64,000 nt of DNA from Pollutimonas subterranea (GTDB lineage Bacteria > Pseudomonadota > Gammaproteobacteria > Burkholderiales > Burkholderiaceae_B), in assembly GCF_002849655.1 (NCBI RefSeq), contig NZ_PDNW01000020.1, positions 1-64,000 of the forward strand, in the 5' to 3' direction. The position numbers and the translations under genes were made by a program. Of this stretch, positions 25,978 to 35,898 are shown one piece after another. The first letter of the stretch is position 1. The number at the start of each line of letters is the position of its first letter. Under the pieces are notes generated by a model that worked only from the letters and a program-made list of their open reading frames with translations, was not told where the DNA came from and searched no databases.

Positions 25978-28900
25978 ATGGCAACAACCACGCTGGGTGT
26001 CAAAGTGGACGAAACGCTGCGCGAGCGATTGAAGATTGCGGCCGCGAAGCTGGGATGCACACCACATTGGTTGCATAAGCAGGCTGTTCTGGCCTATATC
26101 GATGCCATCGAGCGGGGACAGCTGCCCGCTGAAATCGCTTTTCTAAACAACGACGATGATACGCCCGGCGACATCACTACATCGTCCGAACCCGTCCTGC
26201 CTTTTTACGAGTTCGCACAGGATGTGCAGCCGCAATCCGTATTGCGCGCCGCTATTACTTCCGCCTATCGTCGCCCCGAAACGGAGTGCCTGCCGGTCTT
26301 GCTCGACCAGGCGCGGTCCGCGCATTCTCAGGAAGTCCATGTCCTGGCGCGCCGCCTGGTGGAGGCACTGCGCGGCAAGCGCAAAGGCGGAGGCGTCGAA
26401 GGCCTGATCCAGGAATTTTCCCTGTCCAGCCAGGAAGGCGTGGCGCTGATGTGTCTGGCCGAGGCCTTGCTTCGCATACCCGATCGTGCCACCCGCGATG
26501 CACTCATACGCGACAAGATCAGCCACGGAGATTGGCGATCCCATATGGGCGAGTCGCCATCTTTATTTGTCAATGCGGCAACATGGGGGCTGATGCTCAC
26601 GGGCAAGCTGGTCAGTGTCAACAGCGAGCAGTCTCTTTCCAAGGCGCTGACGCGGCTTATCGGCAAGGGCGGCGAGCCGCTCATCCGCAAAGGCGTGAAT
26701 ATCGCCATGCGCATGATGGGCGAGCAGTTCGTTACCGGGCAGACTATTTCGGCCGCCATCGCCAATAGCCGCAAGCTTGAAGACAAGGGCTTCCGGTATT
26801 CCTACGACATGCTGGGCGAGGCGGCCACTACCGCCGATGACGCGCAGCGCTACTACGTCTCGTACGAGCAGGCCATACATGCCATCGGTAAGGCATCGCA
26901 AGGCCGCGGTATTTATGAAGGGCCGGGTATTTCCATAAAGCTCTCCGCCTTGCACCCCCGCTATTCGCGGGCCCAGCGCGAACGCGTCATGGCGGAACTC
27001 CTTCCGCGCATGACAGCGTTGGCCAAACTGGCGCGCAGCTATGACATTGGCCTGAATATCGACGCCGAAGAGGCAGACCGCCTGGAAATCTCGCTCGATC
27101 TTTTGGAGGCCTTGTGCTTCGATCCGGAACTTTCGGGGTGGAACGGCATCGGCTTCGTCATCCAGGCCTATCAAAAGCGTGCCCCTTTCGTCATTGACTA
27201 TGTCATCGACCTTGCCCAGCGCAGCGGGCATCGCATTATGGTGCGGCTGGTCAAGGGCGCCTATTGGGATACGGAAATCAAGCGCGCGCAAGTTGATGGG
27301 CTGGAAGGATATCCCGTCTACACGCGCAAGCTCTATACCGATGTGTCTTACCTCGCTTGCGCGCGCAAATTATTGGCCGCGCCGCAATCTGTATTCCCAC
27401 AGTTCGCCACGCATAACGCCCACACGATGTCGGCGATCTACTACATGGCTGGGCAAAACTATTATCCCGGCCAGTACGAATTCCAGTGCCTGCACGGTAT
27501 GGGAGAGCCGCTCTATGACGAGGTCACCGGCCCTCTTGCCCAAGGCAAGCTGAACCGGCCATGCCGCATCTACGCGCCGGTGGGTACGCATGAAACGCTG
27601 CTGGCGTATCTCGTGCGCCGACTTCTGGAGAACGGGGCGAACACGTCATTCGTGAATCAGATCGGTGACGAGACGCTGGCTGTCGATTCGCTTATTGCAG
27701 ATCCTGTGCAATCGGCGATGCGCATCCAGCCTCTTGGTGCTCCCCACGAAAAAATTCCCCTGCCCAGGCACCTGCTCGAAAACGCGGATGGCCGGTTGAA
27801 TTCGGCGGGCATGGATCTTTCCAATGAACAACGGTTGAGCTCCTTATCGGCAGCGCTCCTGGGTAGCGCGGGTCATGGTTGGCGCGCTGCTCCGATGCTG
27901 GGCGACGACAATGCGGTATGGGACGAGTCCCGTGCGCAGGTGGTACGCAATCCGGCGGATCGGCGGGACGTGGTGGGGCAAGTCATTGAAGCGAACGAGG
28001 CCGATGTGGAAGCGGCTTTGGCGGCCGCCGTTCATGCGGCCCCCATCTGGCAGGCGACCCCGGTCGGTGAACGCGCACAATGTCTGGTGCGAGCCGCGCA
28101 AATGCTTGAGGACGAGATGCAGCCATTGTTGGGGCTGATCGTTCGCGAGGCCGGTAAATCGCTTTCCAACGCTATTGCAGAGGTGCGCGAAGCCGTCGAC
28201 TTCCTGCGTTATTACGCCGCCCAGATCGAAGGTTCGTTTTCCAACGATACCCATCGTCCATTGGGGCCTGTTTTGTGCATCAGCCCCTGGAATTTTCCAT
28301 TGGCAATCTTTACCGGACAGGTGGCGGCAGCGCTTGCCGCGGGAAATCCCGTGCTGGCCAAGCCCGCCGAACAGACCAGTTTGATCGCCGCCGCAGCGGT
28401 TGCCGTATTACGCCGTGCCGGCGTTCCAGCCGGCGCCGTGCAGCTATTGCCCGGCAAGGGGGAGACCGTGGGCGCGGCGCTGGTAGCCAGTCCCGATGTG
28501 CGGGGAGTCATGTTCACCGGCTCTACGGATGTGGCCCGGCTTATCTCCAGGACGCTCGCCCAACGCTTGGATGACGCGGGGCATCCTATCCCGCTGATTG
28601 CGGAAACCGGTGGTCAGAATGCCATGGTCGTGGACTCGTCCGCCTTGGCCGAGCAGGTCGTGTTCGATGTATTGACCTCCGCCTTTGACTCGGCAGGGCA
28701 GCGATGCTCCGCGTTGCGGGTGCTGTGTGTCCAGAAAGACTGTGCCGGGCATGTGCTGACGATGTTGCGTGGCGCCATGCAGGAATTGAAGGTAGGCCGC
28801 ACCGACGTCCTGTCTGCCGATGTAGGACCGGTCATCGACGTACAGGCGCAAGCCGATATTCAGGCCTATATTCAGGCCATGCGTGATGCGGGACATCGCG

Positions 28901-29790
28901 TCGACCAGCTCGTGCTGGATGACCAATGCCTGCATGGGTCTTTCGTTCCCCCCACCATCATAGAAATAAGCGATGTGGCGGCCTTGAAGAAAGAGGTGTT
29001 CGGCCCCGTCCTGCATGTTGTGCAGTACGAGCGCGACGGACTCGATGCCATGATCGACGCGATCAACGCCACGGGCTATGGGCTCACTTTTGGCGTGCAC
29101 ACGCGGCTGGACGAAACCGTGGCACGTGTATCCGAGCGCATACACGCCGGCAATATCTACGTGAATCGTAATATCGTCGGCGCGGTCGTCGGCGTGCAGC
29201 CATTTGGCGGTGAAGGGCTCTCGGGCACGGGTCCCAAGGCGGGCGGCCCCATGTACCTGTTGCGTTTGCTTGCGCGGTCGCCCCAGGGTCTGCCGGCATG
29301 GTGCACACCGGACCATATTGACGCCAAACCACTCGCTCTCAATGGCCCTACCGGCGAGAGCAACCTTTACTACGTCAAGCCGCGCGGCACTGTCCTGTGC
29401 GTCGCGGCGACCGAGACCGGCGCGTCCAGGCAGTTTGAAGCGTGTGCAAGCACGGGTAATCGCATGTCCCTGCTCGATACAGCGGCAGGTCACGCATTCC
29501 ATGCCGCATGCAATGCGCAGCAGCAAAAATCAATCCGGCTCGTAAGCAGCGACGAGGTCGAACATGGCGATTATCAGGCGGTTCTGTTCGAAGGCGACAG
29601 CGATACGTTGCGGGAGCTTAATCAGAATGTCGCGCAACGCCAAGGTCCCATTGTTTCCGTACAGGGCCTGAGCAGCGACGAGTTGGCAGCCGGCGCGGCG
29701 TATCGCCTTGAGCGTTTGCTGCGTGAAGTTTCGGTTAGCGTGAATACCGCCGCGGCGGGTGGCAACGCCAGCTTGATGATGGTGGGCTGA
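25978..29790 (+). CDS. putA: Trifunctional proline utilisation protein PutA (repressor, proline dehydrogenase, P5C dehydrogenase)
   Basis: Oxidises proline to glutamate in two steps and represses its own genes. A ribbon-helix-helix DNA-binding domain occupies residues 1-47 (TTLGVKVDETLRERL). The FAD proline dehydrogenase barrel spans about 190-570, with EADRLEISLDLLEAL and VRLVKGAYWDTEIKRAQ. The aldehyde dehydrogenase domain spans about 660-1120 with Glu876 (ETGG) and nucleophile Cys910 (GQRCS). A C-terminal domain follows. At 1270 aa it is the full type. No putP transporter is adjacent. GGTTGTAC boxes lie on both sides. Confidence 0.97.
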   Translation: MATTTLGVKVDETLRERLKIAAAKLGCTPHWLHKQAVLAYIDAIERGQLPAEIAFLNNDDDTPGDITTSSEPVLPFYEFAQDVQPQSVLRAAITSAYRRPETECLPVLLDQARSAHSQEVHVLARRLVEALRGKRKGGGVEGLIQEFSLSSQEGVALMCLAEALLRIPDRATRDALIRDKISHGDWRSHMGESPSLFVNAATWGLMLTGKLVSVNSEQSLSKALTRLIGKGGEPLIRKGVNIAMRMMGEQFVTGQTISAAIANSRKLEDKGFRYSYDMLGEAATTADDAQRYYVSYEQAIHAIGKASQGRGIYEGPGISIKLSALHPRYSRAQRERVMAELLPRMTALAKLARSYDIGLNIDAEEADRLEISLDLLEALCFDPELSGWNGIGFVIQAYQKRAPFVIDYVIDLAQRSGHRIMVRLVKGAYWDTEIKRAQVDGLEGYPVYTRKLYTDVSYLACARKLLAAPQSVFPQFATHNAHTMSAIYYMAGQNYYPGQYEFQCLHGMGEPLYDEVTGPLAQGKLNRPCRIYAPVGTHETLLAYLVRRLLENGANTSFVNQIGDETLAVDSLIADPVQSAMRIQPLGAPHEKIPLPRHLLENADGRLNSAGMDLSNEQRLSSLSAALLGSAGHGWRAAPMLGDDNAVWDESRAQVVRNPADRRDVVGQVIEANEADVEAALAAAVHAAPIWQATPVGERAQCLVRAAQMLEDEMQPLLGLIVREAGKSLSNAIAEVREAVDFLRYYAAQIEGSFSNDTHRPLGPVLCISPWNFPLAIFTGQVAAALAAGNPVLAKPAEQTSLIAAAAVAVLRRAGVPAGAVQLLPGKGETVGAALVASPDVRGVMFTGSTDVARLISRTLAQRLDDAGHPIPLIAETGGQNAMVVDSSALAEQVVFDVLTSAFDSAGQRCSALRVLCVQKDCAGHVLTMLRGAMQELKVGRTDVLSADVGPVIDVQAQADIQAYIQAMRDAGHRVDQLVLDDQCLHGSFVPPTIIEISDVAALKKEVFGPVLHVVQYERDGLDAMIDAINATGYGLTFGVHTRLDETVARVSERIHAGNIYVNRNIVGAVVGVQPFGGEGLSGTGPKAGGPMYLLRLLARSPQGLPAWCTPDHIDAKPLALNGPTGESNLYYVKPRGTVLCVAATETGASRQFEACASTGNRMSLLDTAAGHAFHAACNAQQQKSIRLVSSDEVEHGDYQAVLFEGDSDTLRELNQNVAQRQGPIVSVQGLSSDELAAGAAYRLERLLREVSVSVNTAAAGGNASLMMVG

Positions 29791-29834
29791 TTGCAGAGCC
29801 TGCAAATAGGGAAGAAGTTCTTTTAAGGGTTACG

Positions 29835-29857
29835 ACCCATTATAAATGGGTTGTACT
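29835..29857. promoter_or_regulatory. Dyad and GGTTGTACT box between putA and the liv operon
   Basis: ACCCAT-TATAA-ATGGGT (29835-29851) is a perfect six-base dyad and overlaps GGTTGTACT (29849-29857), the third copy of the putA-type box. It lies about 70 bases before the substrate-binding-protein gene. Confidence 0.45.
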
Positions 29858-29923
29858 TTTGGTTTAATTCGTGGTGTTACTCGCAGCAGGCATACTACGC
29901 GTTCTTAAATAACGGAGATAAAC

Positions 29924-31084
29924 ATGCAGTCCACTAAAGGATTCAAGCTTTTAGCCGCAACAGCCGCCGTCATGGCCGGCTTTGCGTTCAGCCCGGCCCA
30001 CGCGGCCGAGAATACGGTCGTGAAGCTCGGCTTTGCCGCTCCGCTAACCGGCCCTCAGTCGCACTATGGCGAGGACATGAAAAATGGTCTTACGCTTGCA
30101 CTCGAAGAGGCCAATAAACAGAATATCCAGCTCGACGGCAAGCCGGCAACATTCGAACTGGTCTCCCGTGACGACCAGGCCGACCCCCGTATGGCCGTGC
30201 AGGTTGCACAGCAAATCGTGGATGAGGAAGTAAACGGCGTGCTGGGGCACTTCAATTCGGGTACCACAATACCCGCGTCCAGCGTCTACAACGACGCAGG
30301 CTTGCCGCAAATAGCCATGGCCACGTCGCCCGAATATACCGATCAGGGCTACGACACCACCTTTCGCATGATGACCAGCGACACGCAGCAGGGCGCCGCA
30401 GCCGGGCAGTTCATTGTCAACGAGCTGGGCGCCAAGACGGTTGCCCTGATCGACGATCGGACCGCGTATGGCCAGGGCCTGGCCGACCAGGTTGCCAAGG
30501 CCGTCGAGGCAGCCGGCGGCAAGGTGATAGCACGCGAGTACACCACCGATAAAGCCAATGACTTTACCTCCATCCTGACCAATATCAAGTCCAAGGAACC
30601 GGCCGCCATTTTCTTTGGTGGCCTGGATGCGCAGTCGGGTCCGATGCGTCGGCAAATGGTCACGCTGGGCATCAAGGCACCTTTGGTTTCCGGTGAAATG
30701 ACACGTAGCGCCACGTTCCTGAAGCTGGCTGGTGAAGCCGCCAACGGCACGTATGCGTCGCTCGCCGGGGTGCCGCTGAAGCAGATGGCGGCAGGTGAGA
30801 AATTCCAGTCCAACTACAAAGAACGCTTCAAGGTCGAGCCCGGCGTGTATGCACCGTATGCCTATGACGGCGCGTGGAACATGATCACGGCCATGAAAGA
30901 GGCCGGTTCAGCCAAACCAAAGGCTTACCTGCCGAAACTCGCATCGTTGCAGCGCTCGGGCGCAACCAGCCAGAACATTGCCTATGACAAAAAAGGCGAC
31001 CTCAAGGAAATTTCAGTCACCATCTACGAGGTAAAGAACGACAAATGGGAAATGGTCAAGACCATGGTCAGCAAGGCTAACTAA
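29924..31084 (+). CDS. Branched-chain amino-acid ABC transporter, periplasmic binding protein
   Basis: A 386-residue type-I periplasmic binding protein. The signal peptide ends AHA, with likely cleavage after residue 27, and the mature sequence starts VVKLGFAAPLTGPQSHYGED, typical of LivJ/LivK. Binds leucine, isoleucine or valine, possibly other amino acids; the specificity cannot be read. It is preceded by GGAG and is the first gene of the liv cluster. A strong hairpin separates it from livH, which usually allows more binding protein than membrane components. Confidence 0.93.
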   Translation: MQSTKGFKLLAATAAVMAGFAFSPAHAAENTVVKLGFAAPLTGPQSHYGEDMKNGLTLALEEANKQNIQLDGKPATFELVSRDDQADPRMAVQVAQQIVDEEVNGVLGHFNSGTTIPASSVYNDAGLPQIAMATSPEYTDQGYDTTFRMMTSDTQQGAAAGQFIVNELGAKTVALIDDRTAYGQGLADQVAKAVEAAGGKVIAREYTTDKANDFTSILTNIKSKEPAAIFFGGLDAQSGPMRRQMVTLGIKAPLVSGEMTRSATFLKLAGEAANGTYASLAGVPLKQMAAGEKFQSNYKERFKVEPGVYAPYAYDGAWNMITAMKEAGSAKPKAYLPKLASLQRSGATSQNIAYDKKGDLKEISVTIYEVKNDKWEMVKTMVSKAN

Positions 31085-31113
31085 CCCGACGTTGTTTTAT
31101 TGCAGTCCCTTTC

Positions 31114-31132
31114 GGGCCGGCGGTGCCGGCCC
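31114..31132 (+). terminator. Intercistronic hairpin between the binding-protein gene and livH
   Basis: GGGCCGGC-GGT-GCCGGCCC is a perfect eight-base GC stem. It has only a weak T-rich stretch behind it (CATTTCT), so it is more likely an mRNA-stabilising or partial-termination element than a full terminator. Confidence 0.6.
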
Positions 31133-31152
31133 CATTTCTAGAGTCATAAAGC

Positions 31153-32085
31153 ATGGACATTCTCATACAACAGTTGATCAATGGCATCACTGTGGGCAGC
31201 GTATATGCCCTGGTTGCCCTTGGCTACACCATGGTTTATGGAATCATAGGCCTGATCAATTTCGCCCATGGCGACGTGGTCATGGTTGGCGCGATGGTAG
31301 CGACCACATTGGTGGTAACGCTTATCGGCGCAGACCCGGGCAGCATGGCGGCATGGCTCGCCATCGTCATTGCCCTGCTTGTTTCAATTCCTGTTTGCAT
31401 GGCGCTGGGCTGGCTCGCCGAGCGCTACGCCTATCGTCCCTTGCGACGCGCACCGCGCCTGGCCGCCCTCATTACAGCGATCGGCGTCTCGATCATTATC
31501 CAGAATATCGCAATGATGGTGTGGGGACGCAACTACCTCAGCTTTCCCCACGTCATCGAACCCGTGGTCTTCCCCATAGGCGGCGCGCGCATCAGCCTGC
31601 TGCAGATCAGTATTATCGTGATCGCCACCGCCATCATGGCCTGCCTGTTGCTCGTGGTGCACCGGACGCGACTGGGTACCGCCATGCGCGCGACGGCCCA
31701 GAACCGCGAGGTCGCCGGTCTCATGGGCGTCAACATCAATACAGTCATATCCGCAGCTTTCCTGATCGGGTCCGCACTGGCCGCCGTGGCCGGCGTCATG
31801 GTCACGACTTATTATGGCGTGGCGCAGTACACCATGGGCTTCATGCTCGGCCTCAAGGCGTTCACCGCCGCAGTGTTGGGCGGCATCGGCAACCTGGGCG
31901 GGGCGATGCTGGGCGGCTTGCTGCTGGGCATCATTGAGTCCCTGGGCGCCGGCTATATCGGAAACCTCACCAATGGCGTCTTCGGCAGCAACTACCAGGA
32001 TGTCTTTTCGTTCATCGTGCTCATCCTGGTTCTGGTTTTCCGCCCGTCCGGCTTGCTCGGCGAGCGCGTGGGAGACCGCGCATGA
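31153..32085 (+). CDS. livH: Branched-chain amino-acid ABC transporter permease LivH
   Basis: Inner-membrane permease, 310 aa, with about eight helices. The start QQLINGITVGSVYALVALGYTMVYGIIGLINFAHGD and the coupling-loop region with RAxAQNREVAGLMGVN are LivH signatures. It pairs with LivM to form the translocation channel. Its stop overlaps the livM start by four bases. Confidence 0.95.
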   Translation: MDILIQQLINGITVGSVYALVALGYTMVYGIIGLINFAHGDVVMVGAMVATTLVVTLIGADPGSMAAWLAIVIALLVSIPVCMALGWLAERYAYRPLRRAPRLAALITAIGVSIIIQNIAMMVWGRNYLSFPHVIEPVVFPIGGARISLLQISIIVIATAIMACLLLVVHRTRLGTAMRATAQNREVAGLMGVNINTVISAAFLIGSALAAVAGVMVTTYYGVAQYTMGFMLGLKAFTAAVLGGIGNLGGAMLGGLLLGIIESLGAGYIGNLTNGVFGSNYQDVFSFIVLILVLVFRPSGLLGERVGDRA

Positions 32086-33173
32086 GCACGCAAAATGCCG
32101 CTACCCGTTCGGGTGTGTCGCTGAAGGTGTGGCTGGGGATCGCCTTGTTCGGCGTAGTCCTTGCGATCCTGCCGTTCATCCTGGGCATGGCGGGCCAGAG
32201 CTGGGTCCGCACCTTGAACTTCGCGCTGTTGTACGTAATGCTGGCGCTCGGCCTGAACGTCGTCGTCGGCTTCGCCGGCCTGCTTGACCTGGGCTATATC
32301 GCGTTTTATGCGGTGGGCGCCTACGTATGGGCCTTGCTGGCCTCGCCGCATTTTGGCTTGCACTTGCCATTCTGGATGGTCCTGCCGGCCGGTGTGGTGC
32401 TGGCGGCCTTCTTCGGTGCGATGCTCGGAGCACCCACGCTGAAGCTGCGTGGCGATTACCTGGCCATCGTCACGCTGGGATTCGGCGAAATCGTGCGTAT
32501 CTTCATGAACAACCTGGATGCGCCCATCAACATTACCAACGGGCCCCAAGGCATTAACCGCATCGATGATATTTCAATATTTGGATTCGATTTTGGCCGC
32601 TCGCAAGAGATTCTTGGCCTTCGCATCACCGGCCCTGAGAAGTACTACTACCTTCTGTTGCTGCTTACGATCATCATTGTCGTCATATGCGCGCGGCTGC
32701 AGAACTCGCGCATAGGCCGCGCATGGGAAGCCGTGCGTGAAGACGAGATCGCCGCCAAGGCTATGGGCATCAACACGCGCAATATCAAGTTGCTGGCATT
32801 CACCATGGGCGCCAGCTTCGGCGGCGTCGCCGGCGCCATGTTCGCGTCCATGCAAGGTTTCGTCAGTCCGGAAAGCTTCAGCCTGACCGAATCCATCATG
32901 GTCTTGTGCATGGTGGTGTTGGGCGGCATGGGCAATATTCCGGGTGTCATCCTTGGAGCCATTCTGCTCTCGGTATTCCCCGAGTTCCTGCGCGCCATCG
33001 TGGTGCCCATACAGCAAGCCGTTTTCGGCGATGTCATCGTCGATCCGGAAGGCATACGCATGCTGTTGTTCGGCTTTGCGTTGGTACTGGTAATGATATT
33101 CCGACCGGCCGGACTTTGGCCTTCGGCGGTGCGCCGTCGTGAGCTTACCGGGGCAAAAGGAGGGCAGGCATGA
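32082..33173 (+). CDS. livM: Branched-chain amino-acid ABC transporter permease LivM
   Basis: Second permease, 363 aa, about ten helices. Characteristic stretches are LNVVVGFAGLLDLGYIAFYAVGAYVWALLASP, LRGDYLAIVTLGFGEI and the coupling loop WEAVREDEIAAKAMGIN. It overlaps both neighbours by ATGA junctions, as expected for a tightly coupled operon. Confidence 0.95.
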   Translation: MSTQNAATRSGVSLKVWLGIALFGVVLAILPFILGMAGQSWVRTLNFALLYVMLALGLNVVVGFAGLLDLGYIAFYAVGAYVWALLASPHFGLHLPFWMVLPAGVVLAAFFGAMLGAPTLKLRGDYLAIVTLGFGEIVRIFMNNLDAPINITNGPQGINRIDDISIFGFDFGRSQEILGLRITGPEKYYYLLLLLTIIIVVICARLQNSRIGRAWEAVREDEIAAKAMGINTRNIKLLAFTMGASFGGVAGAMFASMQGFVSPESFSLTESIMVLCMVVLGGMGNIPGVILGAILLSVFPEFLRAIVVPIQQAVFGDVIVDPEGIRMLLFGFALVLVMIFRPAGLWPSAVRRRELTGAKGGQA

Positions 33174-34024
33174 TTCCCGCCGCTATCAATAAAGACGTCC
33201 GCTCCATGCCAGACCTGTTGCTGGTGGCCAATAAGCTGAACAAACGCTTTGGCGGCTTGCAGGCTTTGTCCGACGTCAGTTTCTCTATTTGCAAGGGCGA
33301 TATCTACGGGCTTATTGGTCCGAACGGGGCCGGCAAGACCACGTTGTTCAACGTCCTGACCAGCTTGTATGTGCCGGAATCCGGCAACTGCAATTTCATG
33401 GGCCATCAACTGACACGCTTGAAGCCGCACCAGATTGCGGTAGTGGGCATCGCCCGGACCTTCCAGAATATACGGTTGTTCGGCAACCTGAGCGCGATCG
33501 AGAATGTGATGATAGGACGGCATATCCGTACCCGCGCAGGTTTGTGGGGGGCCATCAGCCGGAACAAGCGTACCCGTGATGAAGAGGCGGCCATCGAGCA
33601 GCGTGCCCAGCAGTTGCTCGATTACGTGGGCATCGGACACCGCTCCAATGACGTTGCACAGTCTTTGCCATACGGTGATCAGCGTCGGCTGGAAATTGCG
33701 CGGGCGCTTGCCACCGAACCCACCTTGCTGGCCCTGGATGAGCCCGCCGCGGGTATGAATGCGTCAGAAACCGTAGTGCTGCGCCGCCTCATCGAAAAGA
33801 TACGCGATGACGGTGTTACCGTCCTGCTTATCGAACACGACATGAAGCTGGTCATGGGTTTGTGCAATCGCGTGCTGGTATTGGAATATGGCAAAGTGCT
33901 TGCCGAAGGCAAGCCTGCCGATGTGCAGCGCAATCCCAAAGTTATCGAGGCTTATCTAGGCGCGGGAGCGGCCAGCGAGGCCGCGAAAGCACCGGCCGGC
34001 GCCACCACAAAGGACATGCAATGA
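33170..34024 (+). CDS. livG: Branched-chain amino-acid ABC transporter ATPase LivG
   Basis: One of the two ATPases of the transporter, 284 aa. Walker A GPNGAGKTT is at residues 50-58. The Liv-type signature LPYGDQRRLEIARAL, Walker B LLALDEPAAGMN and switch His (LLIEHDM) are present. An Ala/Gly-rich tail follows. An in-frame ATG at residue 13 would give a more usual N-terminus, but the first ATG overlaps the livM stop. Confidence 0.95.
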   Translation: MIPAAINKDVRSMPDLLLVANKLNKRFGGLQALSDVSFSICKGDIYGLIGPNGAGKTTLFNVLTSLYVPESGNCNFMGHQLTRLKPHQIAVVGIARTFQNIRLFGNLSAIENVMIGRHIRTRAGLWGAISRNKRTRDEEAAIEQRAQQLLDYVGIGHRSNDVAQSLPYGDQRRLEIARALATEPTLLALDEPAAGMNASETVVLRRLIEKIRDDGVTVLLIEHDMKLVMGLCNRVLVLEYGKVLAEGKPADVQRNPKVIEAYLGAGAASEAAKAPAGATTKDMQ

Positions 34025-34755
34025 GCCAAGCCGATAATTTGCTTGAAATCCGGCAGCTTGACGTCGCGTATGGCGGTATCAAAGCTGTGCGGGCCATGGA
34101 TTTAACTGTAGGCCGAGGCGAACTGGTCAGCCTTATTGGCGCGAACGGCGCCGGAAAAAGCACGACCTTGCGCGCTATTTGCGGCCTGGTTCCCGTGTCC
34201 GGCGGCGAGATACTCTACGACGGCAAATCCATAGTGGGTACGCCTTCGTACATGCTGGTGCGTCAAAGTCTGGTCATGGTGCCCGAAGGCCGGGGCATCT
34301 TCGGCCAATTGACGATAGAAGAGAACCTTGCCATGGGCGGATACAGCCGGAATGACGCTGCGGGAGTCCAGCGGGACACGGAGCGGGTACTGGATCTGTT
34401 TCCGCGCCTGGCCGAGCGGCGCCGGCAATCGGCGGGCACGCTGTCGGGGGGAGAGCAGCAGATGCTTGCCATGGGCCGTGCCATGATCTCCCAGCCGCGC
34501 CTGCTGCTGCTGGATGAGCCCTCCATGGGGCTCGCGCCGCTGATGGTCGAGAAAATTTTCGAGGTCATACGGACCATCGCCGCGGAAGGTGTCACGATCC
34601 TGCTGATCGAGCAGAACGCGAAGCTGGCGCTGGAGACCAGCAATCGCGGTTACGTCATGGAGTCGGGGCAAATCATCCTGCAAGGGCCTTCCGGCCAGTT
34701 GCTGGATGATCCCAAGGTGCGGGCTGCCTACCTGGGCGAAGAAGAAGCGGTGTAA
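34021..34755 (+). CDS. livF: Branched-chain amino-acid ABC transporter ATPase LivF
   Basis: Second ATPase, 244 aa. Walker A GANGAGKST at 40-48, the signature LSGGEQQMLAMGRA, and Walker B LLLLDEPSMGL followed by LLIEQNA. It starts in an ATGA overlap with livG and ends the operon. It converges on dut with about 20 bases between stops, and no strong terminator is visible there. Confidence 0.95.
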   Translation: MSQADNLLEIRQLDVAYGGIKAVRAMDLTVGRGELVSLIGANGAGKSTTLRAICGLVPVSGGEILYDGKSIVGTPSYMLVRQSLVMVPEGRGIFGQLTIEENLAMGGYSRNDAAGVQRDTERVLDLFPRLAERRRQSAGTLSGGEQQMLAMGRAMISQPRLLLLDEPSMGLAPLMVEKIFEVIRTIAAEGVTILLIEQNAKLALETSNRGYVMESGQIILQGPSGQLLDDPKVRAAYLGEEEAV

Positions 34756-34776
34756 GGGCCTCGGCACCGCATTTTC

Positions 34777-35226
34777 TTACGACCTTCCGGTGCTGCCGAA
34801 TCCGCCGGCGCCGCGAAGGCTGTCTTCAAAGTCATCGACAATGTCGAACTCGATTTGCTGGACCGGCACGACGACCAACTGGGCCAGTCGCTCCATCGGC
34901 TGCAGGACATAGTCTGTCTGACCGCGGTTCCAGGCTGAAACCATGAGCGGGCCCTGATAGTCGGAGTCGATCAGGCCGACCAGATTGCCCAATACGATAC
35001 CGTGCTTGTGCCCCAGGCCGGAGCGCGGAAGAATCATGGCGGCATATGCCGGGTCGGCAATATGTATGGACAAGCCCGTTGGTATCAACTCAGTGGCGCC
35101 TGCCGGCAAGGTAAGGGGCTGCTCTATGCAGGCGCGCAAGTCCAGCCCGGCTGAACCGCCTGTCGCGTAAGCGGGCAGGTAGTCGTTCATGCGCGGGTCC
35201 AGGATTTTGAGGGCAATTTTTCTCAC
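34777..35226 (-). CDS. dut: Deoxyuridine 5'-triphosphate nucleotidohydrolase (dUTPase)
   Basis: Hydrolyses dUTP to dUMP, keeping uracil out of DNA and supplying dTMP synthesis. The five trimeric-dUTPase motifs are all present: [26 protein letters not shown] with catalytic Asp89, [10 protein letters not shown] and GGFGSTG at the C-terminus. Length (149 aa) is standard. Last gene of the ribF-to-dut string; it starts eight bases after the dedA stop. Confidence 0.97.
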   Translation of the reverse strand: MRKIALKILDPRMNDYLPAYATGGSAGLDLRACIEQPLTLPAGATELIPTGLSIHIADPAYAAMILPRSGLGHKHGIVLGNLVGLIDSDYQGPLMVSAWNRGQTDYVLQPMERLAQLVVVPVQQIEFDIVDDFEDSLRGAGGFGSTGRS

Positions 35227-35233
35227 GTGGGGC

Positions 35234-35893
35234 TCAACGGTCTGTTTTGGATTTGTTACGGGGCTGATCCGCGCTACTGATCTGGCGCTTGCGCATCATG
35301 GCGCGGGCGATCCATACGGCCAGGACCACCGACAGCACGCCGCTGAACAGCACGCTGAAGTTCGTGTTGTTGCTGCCCAGGGCGTCGACGCTGCGGCCGG
35401 TCAGGTAGCCGGGCATGAGCATTAGGGGTATCCATAGGGCCGCCGACAGGACGTTGGCGATCTGAAAGCGCCAGTGGGGCATTTTCATGACGCCAGCCAC
35501 GCTGGGCACCACCGCGCGCAGCGGACCCAGGAAGCGGCCCGCGAAAATGGATAGAACGCCATACTTATGGAAGAAGTAGCGTGCTCGGGCGACGGTGCGC
35601 CGCTGTTTGTTCAAGGGCCAACTGCGCACGATTTTCGGGCCCAGAAGTCGACCGATGAAATATGAAATGGCATCGCCCAGTGCCGCGCCGGCGATGCCCC
35701 AGGCAATTATGGGAAGGGGCTCGAGCGTGCCGTTGCCGACCAGCCCGCCCACCAATAGCATCAGGGCAGTGGCGGGGATGGCCAGGCCGATGATAAGCAG
35801 GGACTCTCCCATTGCGAGCAGGCCCAGCGTAAGGCCGGCCCATTCCTGGTGGGTTTCGATGAAGGTACTGACGATTTTTATGTATTGATCCAT
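35234..35893 (-). CDS. DedA-family membrane protein
   Basis: A 219-residue SNARE-associated/DedA (VTT-domain) protein with five or six hydrophobic segments. [20 protein letters not shown] is the diagnostic motif, and the acidic and basic residues needed in the family (Glu at about 28, Arg in GRFLGPLR) are kept. Members translocate undecaprenyl phosphate or other lipids and affect membrane potential; the role of this one is not determined. It lies between coaBC and dut with 5- and 7-base gaps. Confidence 0.92.
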   Translation of the reverse strand: MDQYIKIVSTFIETHQEWAGLTLGLLAMGESLLIIGLAIPATALMLLVGGLVGNGTLEPLPIIAWGIAGAALGDAISYFIGRLLGPKIVRSWPLNKQRRTVARARYFFHKYGVLSIFAGRFLGPLRAVVPSVAGVMKMPHWRFQIANVLSAALWIPLMLMPGYLTGRSVDALGSNNTNFSVLFSGVLSVVLAVWIARAMMRKRQISSADQPRNKSKTDR

Positions 35894-35898
35894 ATTCC

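Noticed and set aside
28444-29526. 360-residue minus-strand frame opposite putA
   Set aside because: PutA is continuous through this region, including the aldehyde dehydrogenase Cys910; the antisense frame lacks support.
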